Below are positions 11,367-23,900 of a stretch of 64,000 nt of DNA, piece after piece. A program made the position numbers and the translations under genes. The stretch is from contig FMBT01000064.1 of NCBI GenBank assembly GCA_900095095.1, positions 1-64,000 of the forward strand, written 5' to 3'. The notes below the pieces were generated by a model. That model did not search any database. It had not been told where the DNA came from and was given only the letters and a program-made list of their open reading frames with translations. How positions within the stretch are numbered: position 1 is the first letter of the stretch; every line of letters starts with the position of its first letter. The DNA comes from Fragilariopsis cylindrus CCMP1102 (Eukaryota > Bacillariophyta > Bacillariophyceae > Bacillariales > Bacillariaceae).

Positions 11367-13404
11367 ATGACGATAACGTTGAGATACAGTAGAGCTCTTG
11401 CAAAATATAATACTATAAACAACCGTTTCACAGTTCAATACAATACGGATAATAGAATGTGTCGTTTTGGGCTGCCGCATCGCTGCAATGTAAGTCACAA
11501 GATCAATGTTGAACAATACGAAAATCAATTGCTGCAACGAGGACGACGACGACGACGACGACGACAAAGTCAACGACAACTTAGTTTTCAAAAGACGGTT
11601 TTACTTTTGATAGCCTCAACATGTATACTGCAACGGTCGTGTAACGGAAGCGACCCTTCGTCCTTTCGACGGAATCCTCCTCCACCCCCACCGCCACCAT
11701 TATCAAGAGGCTTCAATAATATTGACGACAATAATAATTACGGCCAGAATTCTAATGGCATCATAGATGACAATAATTACAATACACAACAACAACAACA
11801 ACAGGCACAACACCACCCAGACGAATATGGATATTACGGCAACAGCGGTGGACCTCCTCCTCCTCCTCCACAATCCGCGACCGATTTCCCTTCTTCATCG
11901 CTACCCATTCATTATGAATTTCCTATTACAGCTGCCAATGACGACAAGGGCAAAGATGAAGAAGGAAGACGAATAACGAAAACAGTCAATGATGATGACG
12001 ACGATGATGATACTGGTAATTTCAAGTCTACATCGGCACGTACGGACTTGGTTACAAGATACTGGTCCAAGAAAGTCGGAAAGGTGCAAATACAAACTAT
12101 TATTGGTTTAATCGGGTACGGATCGGGAAGCTTCGTGGCAAAGGTAAATTATATACTATATGATGCTCTCAGCAGTTCCTCCGTATTTTTCCGTTTATCA
12201 TTTATTTAATGATATTAGAATGGCTTAGTACCATTTGACAAATTTTTGGACAGACTTTTTACTCACACCATACCTTTATGATTCATATCCATGATAGTCC
12301 GTGGTCGGAGAATCTGACGTAGTTCAATGGACAGGTTGCTTCTGGGCATTTTGTTTGGTTGTCTCTACATGGTTTCGAACACCGATTGGAGAACTATCTC
12401 GTGCGTTGGGATTGAGTCTAATTCTTGTCTTACAAAGAACACAACAAATTCGTAGAGATTATCCAACCTGGAGATACGTTGGTGCATCAATGGGAATTGG
12501 TGTTGGAGGAGGTGGTCGAGATACTCGTGGACGACCGATACCACGACGTGGACCGCGTCCTTTTCCACCGACCCGTAACCCCTGGAAGTATGTTCCGCGA
12601 TCCTCTCGTGATCCAGATTTTAATATGATATATGCATTAATTATCATGGGTATGGTGGGAAGTACTGTGGGTGGAAATATGCCGTTTATACCTTCTTGGA
12701 TCGGAGCATTAGTGGGAGCATCATCTTTTGCGTTCGCTTGCACTTGGCAGGACAGTCCACGTGGAGATTTGGCACGTTCCTGTGCAATGCGCATTGTGGC
12801 AGCGTGTACAGAATTATGGAAAATCCAAGCAGACTTACAAATTATTCCAAAGGCAACAGTTGTAAGTTCCCAGATCATCGATAAGGCTATGATTTTGGAT
12901 CGCAAACATAGTGTGAAGGATAAATTTTTATCTTTCGCTAATAAGGTTACGAATCAGCCTCAAAAGTGGCGGAACAAATCCAACAACAGCAACGCAATCG
13001 AGGAGGACCCGACAATAAAGACACTAGTAAAGAAAATCGTCGTGATGATGATGACGATCGTAGGAAGAATGTCGATGACAGAGATCGTCGATACCGCAAA
13101 GATAGAGAGCCCTCTGATGACGACGAAGATTATTCAAGAAGTCGACGACGAGAAGAAGGTAATCGACGGAGAGACTCTGAGGAAGAAAATGATAGAAAAT
13201 ACGATGGTAATTCACGAACACAAGAAGAGGAAACGATGATGATGATGATCGATTCGGAAGAAGAAATAATAACGATGAACGAAGATCGGACGGTAGGAAC
13301 TACGATGACAGGGAGAACTATAGGAGAAACTCACGTGACGATACCTCTTTAATGACGAAGAACCTGAAAAAAAATCAAAGGGCTTTTTCGGGAGGAGAAA
13401 GTAA
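11367..13404 (+). CDS. Uncharacterised multi-pass membrane protein with proline-rich lumen and Arg/Asp-rich tail
   Basis: There are two exons, 11367-12143 and 12298-13404 (intron GTAAAT...AG, 154 bp). The N-terminal part holds a signal-like segment (KTVLLLIASTCILQ), Pro runs, Asn/Gln-rich low complexity and an acidic run. Several hydrophobic segments follow, around VQIQTIIGLIGYGSG, WTGCFWAFCLVVSTWF, LGLSLILVL and IYALIIMGMVG plus WIGALVGASSFAFAC. The C-tail is made of DDDDR/RRRD-type charged repeats. I do not recognise a family. The start is unclear, and the ATG at 11458 is an alternative. The frame slips at the A-runs 12962-12965 and 13231-13233 and at CTTTAA 13348-13352. With one base added at each, the tail reads on to NDEEPEKKSKGFFGRRK and stops at 13404. 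As read without them, frames end at 13239 or 13352. An organelle or secretory membrane location is inferred only from the signal-like segment. Confidence 0.7.
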
Positions 13405-14382
13405 AGAGCTGTCATGCGATATCTTGTTGTATTAAACCTTTGTATTTCCATGCGATCGAAACAATTCAGTTGATGTACCTTCCCCGTCTCTTTTACCTTA
13501 ACTTGATATGATCTAATAGCCTGTGCTTTACCTCTAGCTAGAGATTGACCACCCCATCATGGGATTTTGGACAGCTAAGTAGAGTCTTTGTTCACCATTT
13601 TGTCTTCGATCCGTCTTCGTCGTAAAATAAAGTAACACTCGCATGCAACCAACTCTACAGTAAAATATAATCTATTGATAGTAATAGTAGAATAAACATA
13701 ATTAATGTGTTTTTTACTTACTAGAAAAACAATCTTACTTATAAGCATAGCTATTATAAACCGCTAGATGGTTCGAAATGAGCTTGTTTTATGTTGATTT
13801 TTTTGGTGTATGGTTTCAATCCTGTCTATGGTGGTATAACATTTTTGCTTTCTTTTGATCGTACGTACATCGCAATAATTTGAAGGATAAAATTGATCCG
13901 GGTGCGATGCATGCAGTGCGTAGTTGTGAAACGGTTGGCGATGATCATTGCATGTAGTTACTGTAACTAATTATAGAGCGTAAATCGAGGGGATCGATCC
14001 ATTGATTGATTCGTGATGACCATGTGTATGCATGTGTATGCATGTGTATGCATGGTTTTGCTGTGCTGTGCGCGTTGGTTACAGTTGAATATGCTGTGGG
14101 GGTACATATCTGGTGAATTTGATGTGATATGAAAGAGCGTGGCGTAGTTTTACTTGGGTAATGATGAACGGCTTCACTGTCATTGACAATTGTCGTCGTT
14201 GTGTGCGATGATCTTATTGTTATGATGATTTATGACATCTTGCCGAGAACCGCAGACTTTGATTTGGTCTGTCATCAGATGAGCGCAAAAAGAAAAGGAA
14301 GAAAGGAAGACATAATAGATAGAGTGTATTCTATTCCAACACACTCTTTTGTTCTTCCACTTTCATTTCTTCAAATTCTCTA
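13405..14382. other. Convergent intergenic region
   Basis: Nothing gene-like is seen here, apart from a short tandem repeat at 14021-14054. The open frame at 14183-14386 has no protein-like features. Confidence 0.5.
14021..14054. repeat. 10-bp tandem repeat CATGTGTATG
   Basis: Three perfect copies plus a partial fourth stand head to tail. Confidence 0.95.
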
Positions 14383-15951
14383 CTAGTATTGGAGAGAAAA
14401 TCCATGAATAATTTTAGGTTTTTCGATGGAATCATATTGTATCAAGAACATCCGATGGATTATTTTCGCTTTCAATGGACGAAGAAGAGGTGGATATAGG
14501 AGTAATCGGTGCCAAATCGAGAGAGAAACTGCACGAGGAAGAAGACCACTACTACTACCAACGTTGGTGGAATCAATTTTCTTTTCCTCCTCCTCCATTT
14601 TATTCTTCTTCAAGAACGTCATCGATGTCGATGTCGATGTCGATGCCGATGCCGATGTCAACAACTTCGTTGATGGTGACTGTGACTTAACATCCTTCAA
14701 TACAGCATTCATACGCTGATTGCTTGATTCTAATTCTTCAATCGTCTTTTCAATAGTAACAATAAAAGACTTCTTACGGTCTCTAGTCATCTTTGCATGG
14801 ATCCGGTTTCGTTCTCGGCTGTATATTTGTATTATTTACCATAAGATATGAGATACGTGTGAAAGGGGGAAATTAGAAAATGCAGTTAGTTAAAATGCAA
14901 TGAGTATAGTATACTGTACGTGCGAATGGAAAGAGATAGCAAAACCGCGATTTAAAACAAAAAACATCCAACAATACATAACAGTACAAGACATAACACA
15001 ATACAAACAACATAACACAACATGACATAAAATATAACATAACATAAAACGTACCGTAAGGATTCAAGCTGTTGCTTTGTCAATTGAGATCGGATACTAT
15101 TATCGTCTGTATAGATACCAGTCTTCCAATTAATATGAGTTCGTCCATCTCCACCGATAAGTACAATTCGTCCATTGATCTCAAGCTTCAAAGGAAACGA
15201 TACTGCTGCTGCTGTTGTAGTAGTAGTATTATTATTATTCCCAGTAGCAGCAGAAGATGGCGATGAACAGTCGTCAGCGTCAGTTGCAGTAGCAGCAATG
15301 TCTGATTCTGATGCGTCAGAAACAAATCTCTTTCTTTTGCCTCCCGGTCCTATTCCTCCAATAGTCGTCTTGAAAATATCCTTACTTTCAAGGTCAGTTG
15401 CTTCCTTTATAAGAGATTGGATGGTAGCATCATGATCATGATCGTTATCAACATCATCATCAGTAACACCGGAAAAACCAACTAAGATTGATGCAATTGT
15501 ACATGCTTCTAAACTTTGTTTTAATGCTTTATTCTCACCCCGTAAATTTTTACCTTTTCTTGCAATACCTCTAATTGAACCTTTTTTCGACGTCTTGTAC
15601 GACGTGCATGTTCACGATTGCGTTCTCGACTACGTGCAAGACGACGTTCTGTATCGTCTTCGTTGTCATTGTTGTTACTGTTACTGTCATTATTGTTGTT
15701 CTCGTCATCGTCATTTTCGTTGTTATCGACGTCACAGTCCGTTTCAGATAAAACGTTGTTGTCGTCGCCGCTGCTGCTGTTGCTTGCACCAATATTCATA
15801 GCAGCGTTTGCAGATGACGTACTAGATGAAACTGGAACTTGACGGCGCTTGTATTTGAACTTGGAAAACTGTATAAATTGCTAGCAATCTCCGCGGCAAT
15901 TGCGGCTGCTAACGCATCGCTGCTGCTATTGATTTGATGACAATTGGACAT
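14383..15951 (-). CDS. Transcription factor with two bZIP-type basic regions
   Basis: Exon 1 is 15951-15055, exon 2 is 14818-14383, with a 236-bp intron (GTACGT...AG). Basic region one, near residue 115, is ARSRERNREHARRTRRRKK, followed by a leucine-type helix VQLEVLQEKVKNLRGEN and ALKQSLEACTIASILVGFSG. A middle part carries FPLKLEINGRIVLIGGDG. Across the intron a second basic region appears: RRERNRIHAKMTRDRKKSFI, then TIEKTIEELESSNQRMNAVL. Both keep the Asn-x7-Arg spacing of bZIP DNA contact. DNA binding in the nucleus is the family role; targets are unknown. The frame slips at the T-run 15547-15551 and at AAA 15875-15877 (one missing base each; the added base gives FIQFSKFKYKRRQVPVSSS). The Ser/Ala/Thr repeat SASASTSTSTS comes from GATGTC repeats. 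The last 60 residues are unlike the rest and may be out of frame. Confidence 0.85.
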
Positions 15952-16678
15952 CGTTACTTACCGAATTATATAATATTATGATTATACTACTAGTGTATTT
16001 TCTTATTTGTATTATGGCATTCAATCGATTACTGACTATTGAAGCAGGATTCTATTCTGTCACGCGAATAAAAAGGATGATGGGATTTTAACTTTGCCTT
16101 TAACTTTTACACTGCGAAAGAACTAGAGAAAACTAAAGTAGTCATTGCTCAAGCAAGGGGTGAGTGAGTGAGAGTTGAAGAAAAAGAAAAAAACGTACGA
16201 CTGCACAATTAATGCAGCGAATGAGAACCTTCGACCAATCATAAACAATTATCAAAAAAATCATAAAAAAAAAATCACGATTGATTGATTCATTCATTTG
16301 GTCGGAGCCTCGCGATTGTGACGTCAATGATGAGAGTGGCTGACACCAACCGTTTTTGTGTCAAACGAGTCGAACTTTGCTACATCATTATTTCAGGCTG
16401 CGATGGATTGATATATAATATGAATAAAAGAAGATAATGATCACACTAAAAGTTAGGAGACTGCATGGGAAATGATTTAGATTCGAGACTGTGAGTGAAG
16501 AAAATATGAATGGCATATAGAGATGGCAAGATGCCATGCCAACAATGCTTCACACCATTCAGGCAGGATTACGATGATAAAACACAAAAACAACAATAGT
16601 ATTTTTATCTCATTCAATCAACTAGTATGACTTTTTTCACACTCATAATGGATCAAATAGTCTAGCTTGTTGATAGTC

Positions 16679-16720
<42 letters not shown>

Positions 16721-17366
16721 TCACTCACTCACTCACTCACTCACTCTCTTTTATATAATGAATCATTACCATAGACATTCATATGAAAAATGTATTGCGC
16801 ATATATATGGATAACACATATTGATTGAGGATAAAAATGTATGTACCATTATTATCAAGTTTGGTACCTAAAACAATAACAAATATTACCTCTTAATTAA
16901 GAGGTCTACAGTATGGACAGAAAGAGAATGGAACGGAAACACTCTCTAAATTACATTGTCCTTCCACATACACCTCACACTTGACTCTTCAATTCAAGGG
17001 GAAGAAGAAGCAAATCAGGTAGACATGATAGTATACTTGATAAGAGCTTCAAGTGTGTAATGAGAGAGCATTTATTGTTTATATTATGATGTGTTGAATT
17101 GTGCATAGGGCATTATGATGACAAATGCAAATCTAATGCATGACGTGTGGAAGGCCGCTATAGGTGTAGTTCATTTCTATCTAGACTCCAGTCGACTGAT
17201 AATGTGAGAAGCAATCTACCACAGAAACTGCAACGTATGGATGGATCTGAATTTCTCGCATGTCGAACCTGTTTTGAGCAGATCATTGATCATCAACAAT
17301 ACCTTTGATATCTCAAAGTACCAATATACAAGACGGACTATACATGGGGAGACCATGATGCTATGA
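15952..17366. other. Intergenic region upstream of the bZIP gene
   Basis: This 1.4 kb holds a long CT microsatellite and no gene that I can support. It would hold the bZIP promoter. It ends at the TTAA target of the first piggyBac-like element. Confidence 0.5.
16676..16749. repeat. (CT)n / (CTCA)n microsatellite
   Basis: A CT repeat of about 45 bases passes into CTCA repeats. Confidence 0.95.
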
Positions 17367-17370
17367 TTAA

Positions 17371-17384
17371 CAGCTTTCAAGCTA
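17371..17384. repeat. Left terminal inverted repeat, copy A
   Basis: CAGCTTTCAAGCTA; its reverse complement is at the right end. Inside it AGCTT-TC-AAGCT can fold on itself. Confidence 0.95.
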
Positions 17385-17404
17385 AGGCCCCATATATGGG
17401 GCCT
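17385..17404. repeat. 20-bp perfect palindrome at left end of copy A
   Basis: AGGCCCCATATATGGGGCCT equals its own reverse complement and starts at element position 15. Copy B has a different 20-bp perfect palindrome at the same element position. Confidence 0.95.
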
Positions 17405-17955
17405 GAAAAAGAGCCCCTTTTTTCTTTGGGGCGTTTCTCCCTCAAAAAATGGACTTATACCCCCCTATTGAGACACAGTGCATCTCCGTTCAATGGCACG
17501 TGTCTTTTTATATACTTAATACTACTCCCGAGGAGTTTGTAACAGCCCAACGGATACCCTCACGTGCCCGTACTTACTTAATTAGTGACCAGAACCTTTT
17601 GAATCGGAGAGACGCAAAAATGTGTCGCGCAACGGCCATTTTTGGTCAAATATTCTGATGTGACTCGCGTCCAAGACTCAAAATTTGAAAAATTGTTGAA
17701 GTCACACAAAAAAGAGGCGATCAACGCATCAAAAATATGAGTCAAATGGTCAGTCTTGTAAACTTTGGGAAAATAACTAGCAAAATTTACTAACAAATCC
17801 TTTTTTTCAACTAAATATTTCAAATTTTCATACTAAGTAACTACTAGCTTTGAATATTTAGTCACTAGCTATTTTTGTTAACTTTACCACGCATTTTACG
17901 TATTTTCATAATATTACAATCCAGTAAGAAATATAATTAAAAATATTCAACTACA

Positions 17956-20900
17956 ATGGCACCTAGGACAAAGAAAATTGATGTAGAATGGGCCGATTCA
18001 CTAGTAGGACTATCTGTGAAGATACCCGACCACTGGTGGGTTGGTTATACTGGATCATATAAACATGATGGTAAGATAATGTCGTTTGATATAGTGAACC
18101 AAAAATGGTTTATTGAATTGGATGATCAAGATGATGATGATCAGTATCTCATTGCATATGATGCAATCCTTGAATACTGCAACACACAGCACTCTACCAT
18201 TGAATCATTCAATCTCCCTTTTGAAGTCGTACGACAAGGAGATGATGAGATTGTAACTGAGGATGGAACCATGTACTCACTAACGCCGACTGAGGAATGG
18301 ACCAAAGTAGAAGATGGCAATGGACGTCCTATTGAACCGATTGAATGGTCTGGTCGAAACAATGAGTTTAGTGTTAACATAACACCAGAGGAGATCCGAC
18401 TGTTAATGGATGATAGGAGAGAGATTAGGTATGAGAAAGTATTTGAATGGTGTCTTCCTAAGTTTGGTGATGATAATGATCAATCTTTATTTGAATTTCA
18501 ATCTGCAAGAATGAGAAATTATATGAAGAAAAGAATGATTGAAGATGCATGGGTCCCAAGTACTACAGTTGGGAGAATGAGATTGAAGCTGACCATGTAG
18601 CTCGTTTCTATGGAGCCATGCTTGCTAAGATGCTTTGTGGTAATCGATCAATCAATCAAATATTCTGTACAAGGGAAATCTTCAATGCAGTACCATCATT
18701 CAAGAATCAATGCCAAAGAATGCTTTGGAAGATATGACTAGCTGCCTTCACTACAGTGACGATTGGGACCTTATGGGAGCTGATGATTGGTTGGATATAT
18801 ATGAAACTAAAGTCGATGCTGACCCTAATATGGCAGTACATCGATTGAAGTTTGGTATATTAGAAGATGCATATAATAAGGTATGTAGTGTTGTTGTTGT
18901 TGTTATTATCATGTTTCGAATCAATTACTAACCTACCTTCCTTCTTCTTCTTCTACTTACTACTTACAAGCGGTGGCAAGCTGTAGTTCATGCTGGAAGA
19001 TGGATCACAACTGATGAGAGTCGAGTGGCTGGCTGGTATCATAGTGTCATGACTATAGGACCAGAGCCAAAACCAATTCGAACTGGTGCTACTCTACATA
19101 CTGTCTGTATCACTGAAGGTCCCCTACATACATACAAGTTGTTTGCTAGGGTCTATGGTGGTAGATTTGATGAGGATGTGGACGTTCGTTGCAGCCATAC
19201 TGCAACGAAACTCAAGATGGTGTCTCTCTACGACCTTATGCTTGAGCCTTACAAACATAAGGGTTGTTGAAATCTTAACACGCACGACGGACAGACCGCA
19301 AATACCGTTACTATCGCGCACCGATTCAAACAGTAAAACAAGCCAGTCAAACACCAAATCCAATTCAAACAACAAATGCCTATCATCACTACTAACACAA
19401 GCAACACAGCGTCTCAAGGACAGCCTAAGATAGAGCCCATAAATCGTTTAGAACAACCTTAATAACTCAACTAATCTCTTATCTAAACTAGAATCTCAAC
19501 AGTTCTAAACGATATTGTCGCAGGACACGAAACTAGACCTACTAACCCACGAAACAGTCAGCAGTAACCAACGACGTTTCGCAAGCATGACGAAAGTCTT
19601 AATCGAATATGACTACTCAGGCATTGACCGAGTAGTTGGAATACCAACAACAGGACAGTTAATTACATTCCAGAAGCAGATGGCAAAAGTACAAACCAGT
19701 TACAAATGCAACATCGCGGAAGCAAAAGACCATGGATGGTCATGGATAATGTGCACTCAAGCGCAGTGGATACTAAAACGAGGAATCATAGCACAAGTAC
19801 CAGTGCCAACCAATCCAGGTCCATACATAGGAGACACCAACATCCTCAATGCAGCACACAAACAAGCGCTCAAACTCTATCAAGAATACGAGGAACACAA
19901 GCGCAACACCAACAAAGCAATCCAAGCATGCTTTGATGAAGATTTATTTATCGAATTAGAAACAGATGGATTATTACTCGGAGTTTCACCACACGAGGTG
20001 TACCAACACATGTGGATGAATTTTATCCTAACAGTTGACAAAGATCGTGAAATCCTACATGCACGAGAACTACTCAAGGTAGATTACGACCAGATCGAAT
20101 AGTCCAACACTACTACAAGGCAATCAACGAAGCAAGAGAACTACTAACTGGTCTCCGCGAAACTGTAACAGATGCAGAAGTGATGAGGAATGCATATGCC
20201 ACCTTTGAAAAGAACATCGACTTAAAGGATGCATGTCGTGAATGGAACAGAGGGACATTAACAACATGGGAGGAAATGAGGAAACACTTCAGCAAAGAGA
20301 TCCAGATGAATAAAACAGATCCAGCCATTATGAAAAGAACAGAACTCGCAAATGCAGTACTAGCACAAAACAAAGAAGACGAAAATACGCAACGACAAGC
20401 AATTGAATTAGGACTACTACAAACACAAAAGATCCAGGAACTAGAGGCAAGGATCGAACAACAACAACTCGCAAACAGCGCAACCAACCAGGTCCCCGGA
20501 CGGATCCCAGCTTCAATCAGCACAGGCAGCAGCAATGGCAGCGCCGGTGGTAGTAGTGCAACAAGCACTGTAACCAAAGAAGAGATGATGCAGATGTTCG
20601 CACAATTCACTCAAAACAACAACCAAGGTGAAGGCAATGCAGGTACAGCAAAGAAGAAAAAGAACAGGTTTGACGGCGAGTATATCCGGAATGATCTAGG
20701 AAATGGAGAACGATCGAAACGCAGATATCCGGATTCAACCAACTACTGCCCATCGTGTGGATACGACATCAAACCAACACACACACCAGGCACCTGCACC
20801 AACCGAAAAGCCTGCCACAATGAAGCAGCTACCCTCACTAACAAAATGGGAGGAGTCACTACCAATTGCCATTTCGTAACCTGAAGATGTGGGGAGGTGA

Positions 20901-23900
20901 ATAGTAAGATAAGTCAAAATAAAATAAATAATACTGATTTAAACAATTACACATCATCTTCGCGTACCAACAAGCATATATCATATGCAGCAGCAGTAAC
21001 AACAATAGAGATAGCAACCGTTTGTCAACCCTCACAAACAATTCAAAGCACTACTAATACCAACACACCACAGGCCATCCGGATTCAGCAGCAACCAGCA
21101 TGTTCTATCAAACAAACACAAGCACCTAGGAGAAGCACTACACACGAAGAAATCAATGTAGGAGTAGCCAACACCAACACGATGAACTCTGTAACAACCG
21201 ACAGCTACAACTAGCACCAGAACTGCCAATGGAAGCACAGAAAGCACATGGATTCAAGAAATGGAACGATCATAATATCGTACCAGTACTATGTGATGCC
21301 GACTGCACAGTAGTATTCAAAAAGAAAAATGTCAGGTAATCAAAGCAAACAAAATAATAATTGAAGGACCAAGAGACGCTGAAACAAACTATGGTTGATG
21401 CCACTAGAAAGAATAACACAACGGAACCAATCAAGAGACCATTTGTGATCCAACTAAAGCACACGCCAACAGTGCTACCAACAAAAATCAGCATCACAGC
21501 TACAAGCATGGCACCATGCAACGTTAGGAGCTCCAGTTGTCACAACACTAATCAAAGCAATTGACAAAATTGGTTAACATCATTCCCAGGATAACATCCA
21601 ATGGCATCAGAAAACACCTACCAAAATCAATCCAAACAACAATGGGGCATCTACACAAAGTAAGAAAGAACCTACGCCAACAGACAAAGTACAGCAGAGG
21701 AAATAATGGAAGATGAAGAAGATGATCCAGACTATCTACCACCAAGAGAAATCAAGAATCGGAGCACATTGTACAGATAACAGCAGTAAACTTTGAGACC
21801 TGAAAGGAATGACCTCAAGTGATCAAACAGGTGCTTTCCCAACACATCATCAGAGGAAACAGATATATCATGGTGATGGAGATAGTGATTCAGGAGCAAT
21901 ACTAGCAGTGGCAATCAAATCACGAGCAAAAGAACACCTATTAGCAGGATTCATTGAATGCATGATACACTGAAGAAAGCAGGCATCAATCCAGTACTAC
22001 ACCGAATAGACAATGAATTTTCGAAGGAACTCATCGAAGAGATAGAATCAAGAGGATTGAAATACCAAATAGCACCAAGAGGCAACCATCGAACCATACC
22101 TGCAGAAAGGGCAATACAAACAGTCAAAAATCATTTCGTATCAACACTGTATGGGTGTGATCCAACATTCCCAAAAGCCAATGGGATAGATTACTACAAG
22201 TGCAATATAACACTAAACATGCTACGGCCATCACGAATCAACCCAGCAAAGTCAGCCTACAATGAGTTATGGGGAAATTTGACTTCAACAAAACACCACT
22301 AGCACCACCGGATGCCTCATTGTAGCACATGAGAGACCACAGGATAGAAAAACATGGGCAGATCATGGAGTAAAAGGTTACTTCATTGGACCAGCCAAAC
22401 ATCATTATCGGAATTATAGAGTATACATACCAGCAACAAGAGGAGAAAGAACAACAGATACAATTGAATTCTTCCCTGAACATGTACAAATGCCAAAGAC
22501 ATCATCAGAAGATAGACTAGCAAGTGTAACAGAAGATTTAGTAGCAATACTCCAAAAACCACATCCACCTACGCCATTTCTTGATCAAGGAACAACAACA
22601 ACGACGCCATTGACAAGTTACGGAAATATTCACTCCTAGACAACAGAATGAATCTACAAGGGTGCCGGCATGGGCAGCTACAAGGGTGGTGGGTAATCCA
22701 GTGGAAAACCAACAACAATTCTTCTGAACCAAGATCCGAACCGAGTAGGTGATCCAGGGAAAACCAACAACAATTCTTCACGAACCAAGGTACGAACCGA
22801 GTAGCTACAAGGGTGGCATTACCAACAATTACCGAAGATGAGATAGGAACCAAGATATGAAGAACTACAACAACACCATCCAACGAGGAGAAGTCACCCA
22901 CTACAATGAAAATGAAAGATTATATTTCATTGAATATGAAAGTGGAGACAAGAACAAGTTAGCAGTAGAACACTCAACCAGTTCGATGCATTGATACAGA
23001 CAAAGATCTAACAAGACGAATGACCAGATTATCAACAAGACTACAAAGGGCCAACATCGTACGACAAAACAGAACAATCCATCAGCAGCAGGAGGAAAAC
23101 TACCAGGACACTTTGCAATGACAGTATATGATGAAGCAACAGGCAAAATGATAGACTACAAACAACTAGTCAACCACTCAGACAAACAAACACGGGAATC
23201 ATGGCAAAAATCAGCAGCAAATGAATTTGGCAAACTTTTAAAAGGAGTAGGAAAGAATGAAGATGGCACCAACGAGTCAAAGGATCAGACACATTCCACT
23301 TCATAAAAGAAAACAAGTACCAATAGGAAAGAAAGTAACGTATGCACGATTCTGTTGTGATGTACGACTACAGAAAGATGATATCAATCGAACAGACTAA
23401 CAGTAGGAGGAGACAGACTACATATGATGGAAAAACAAGCACAGAAACAGCTGGACTGGAAACAATCAAGATACACCTCAACAGTACCATATCAACCAAG
23501 AATGCGCAGTATGCAGCAGCTGATATAGGAAACTTCTACACAAATTCAAAACTCAATCATCTGAATACATGAGAATTCACCTAAGCTTAATCCAACAGAA
23601 ATCATAGAAGAATACAATGTAATGCAATATGTGGAAGCAGAGGATATGCCTATGTAGAGATCACAGGAGCATGTATGGACTAGCACAGAGTGGTCGAATC
23701 GCAATGAAGACCTCCAAGAACACCTAGCACAGTATGGATATATCCAACCAAACGAACACCAGGATTATGGAAACATAAAACAAGACCAATCAGCTTCACA
23801 CTAGTAGTGACGACTTTGGAGTAAATACACCAACAAAGAGACATTGATCACTTATTCGCAGCAATCAAAGAAAAATATCCACTCAAAATAGATTGGACGG

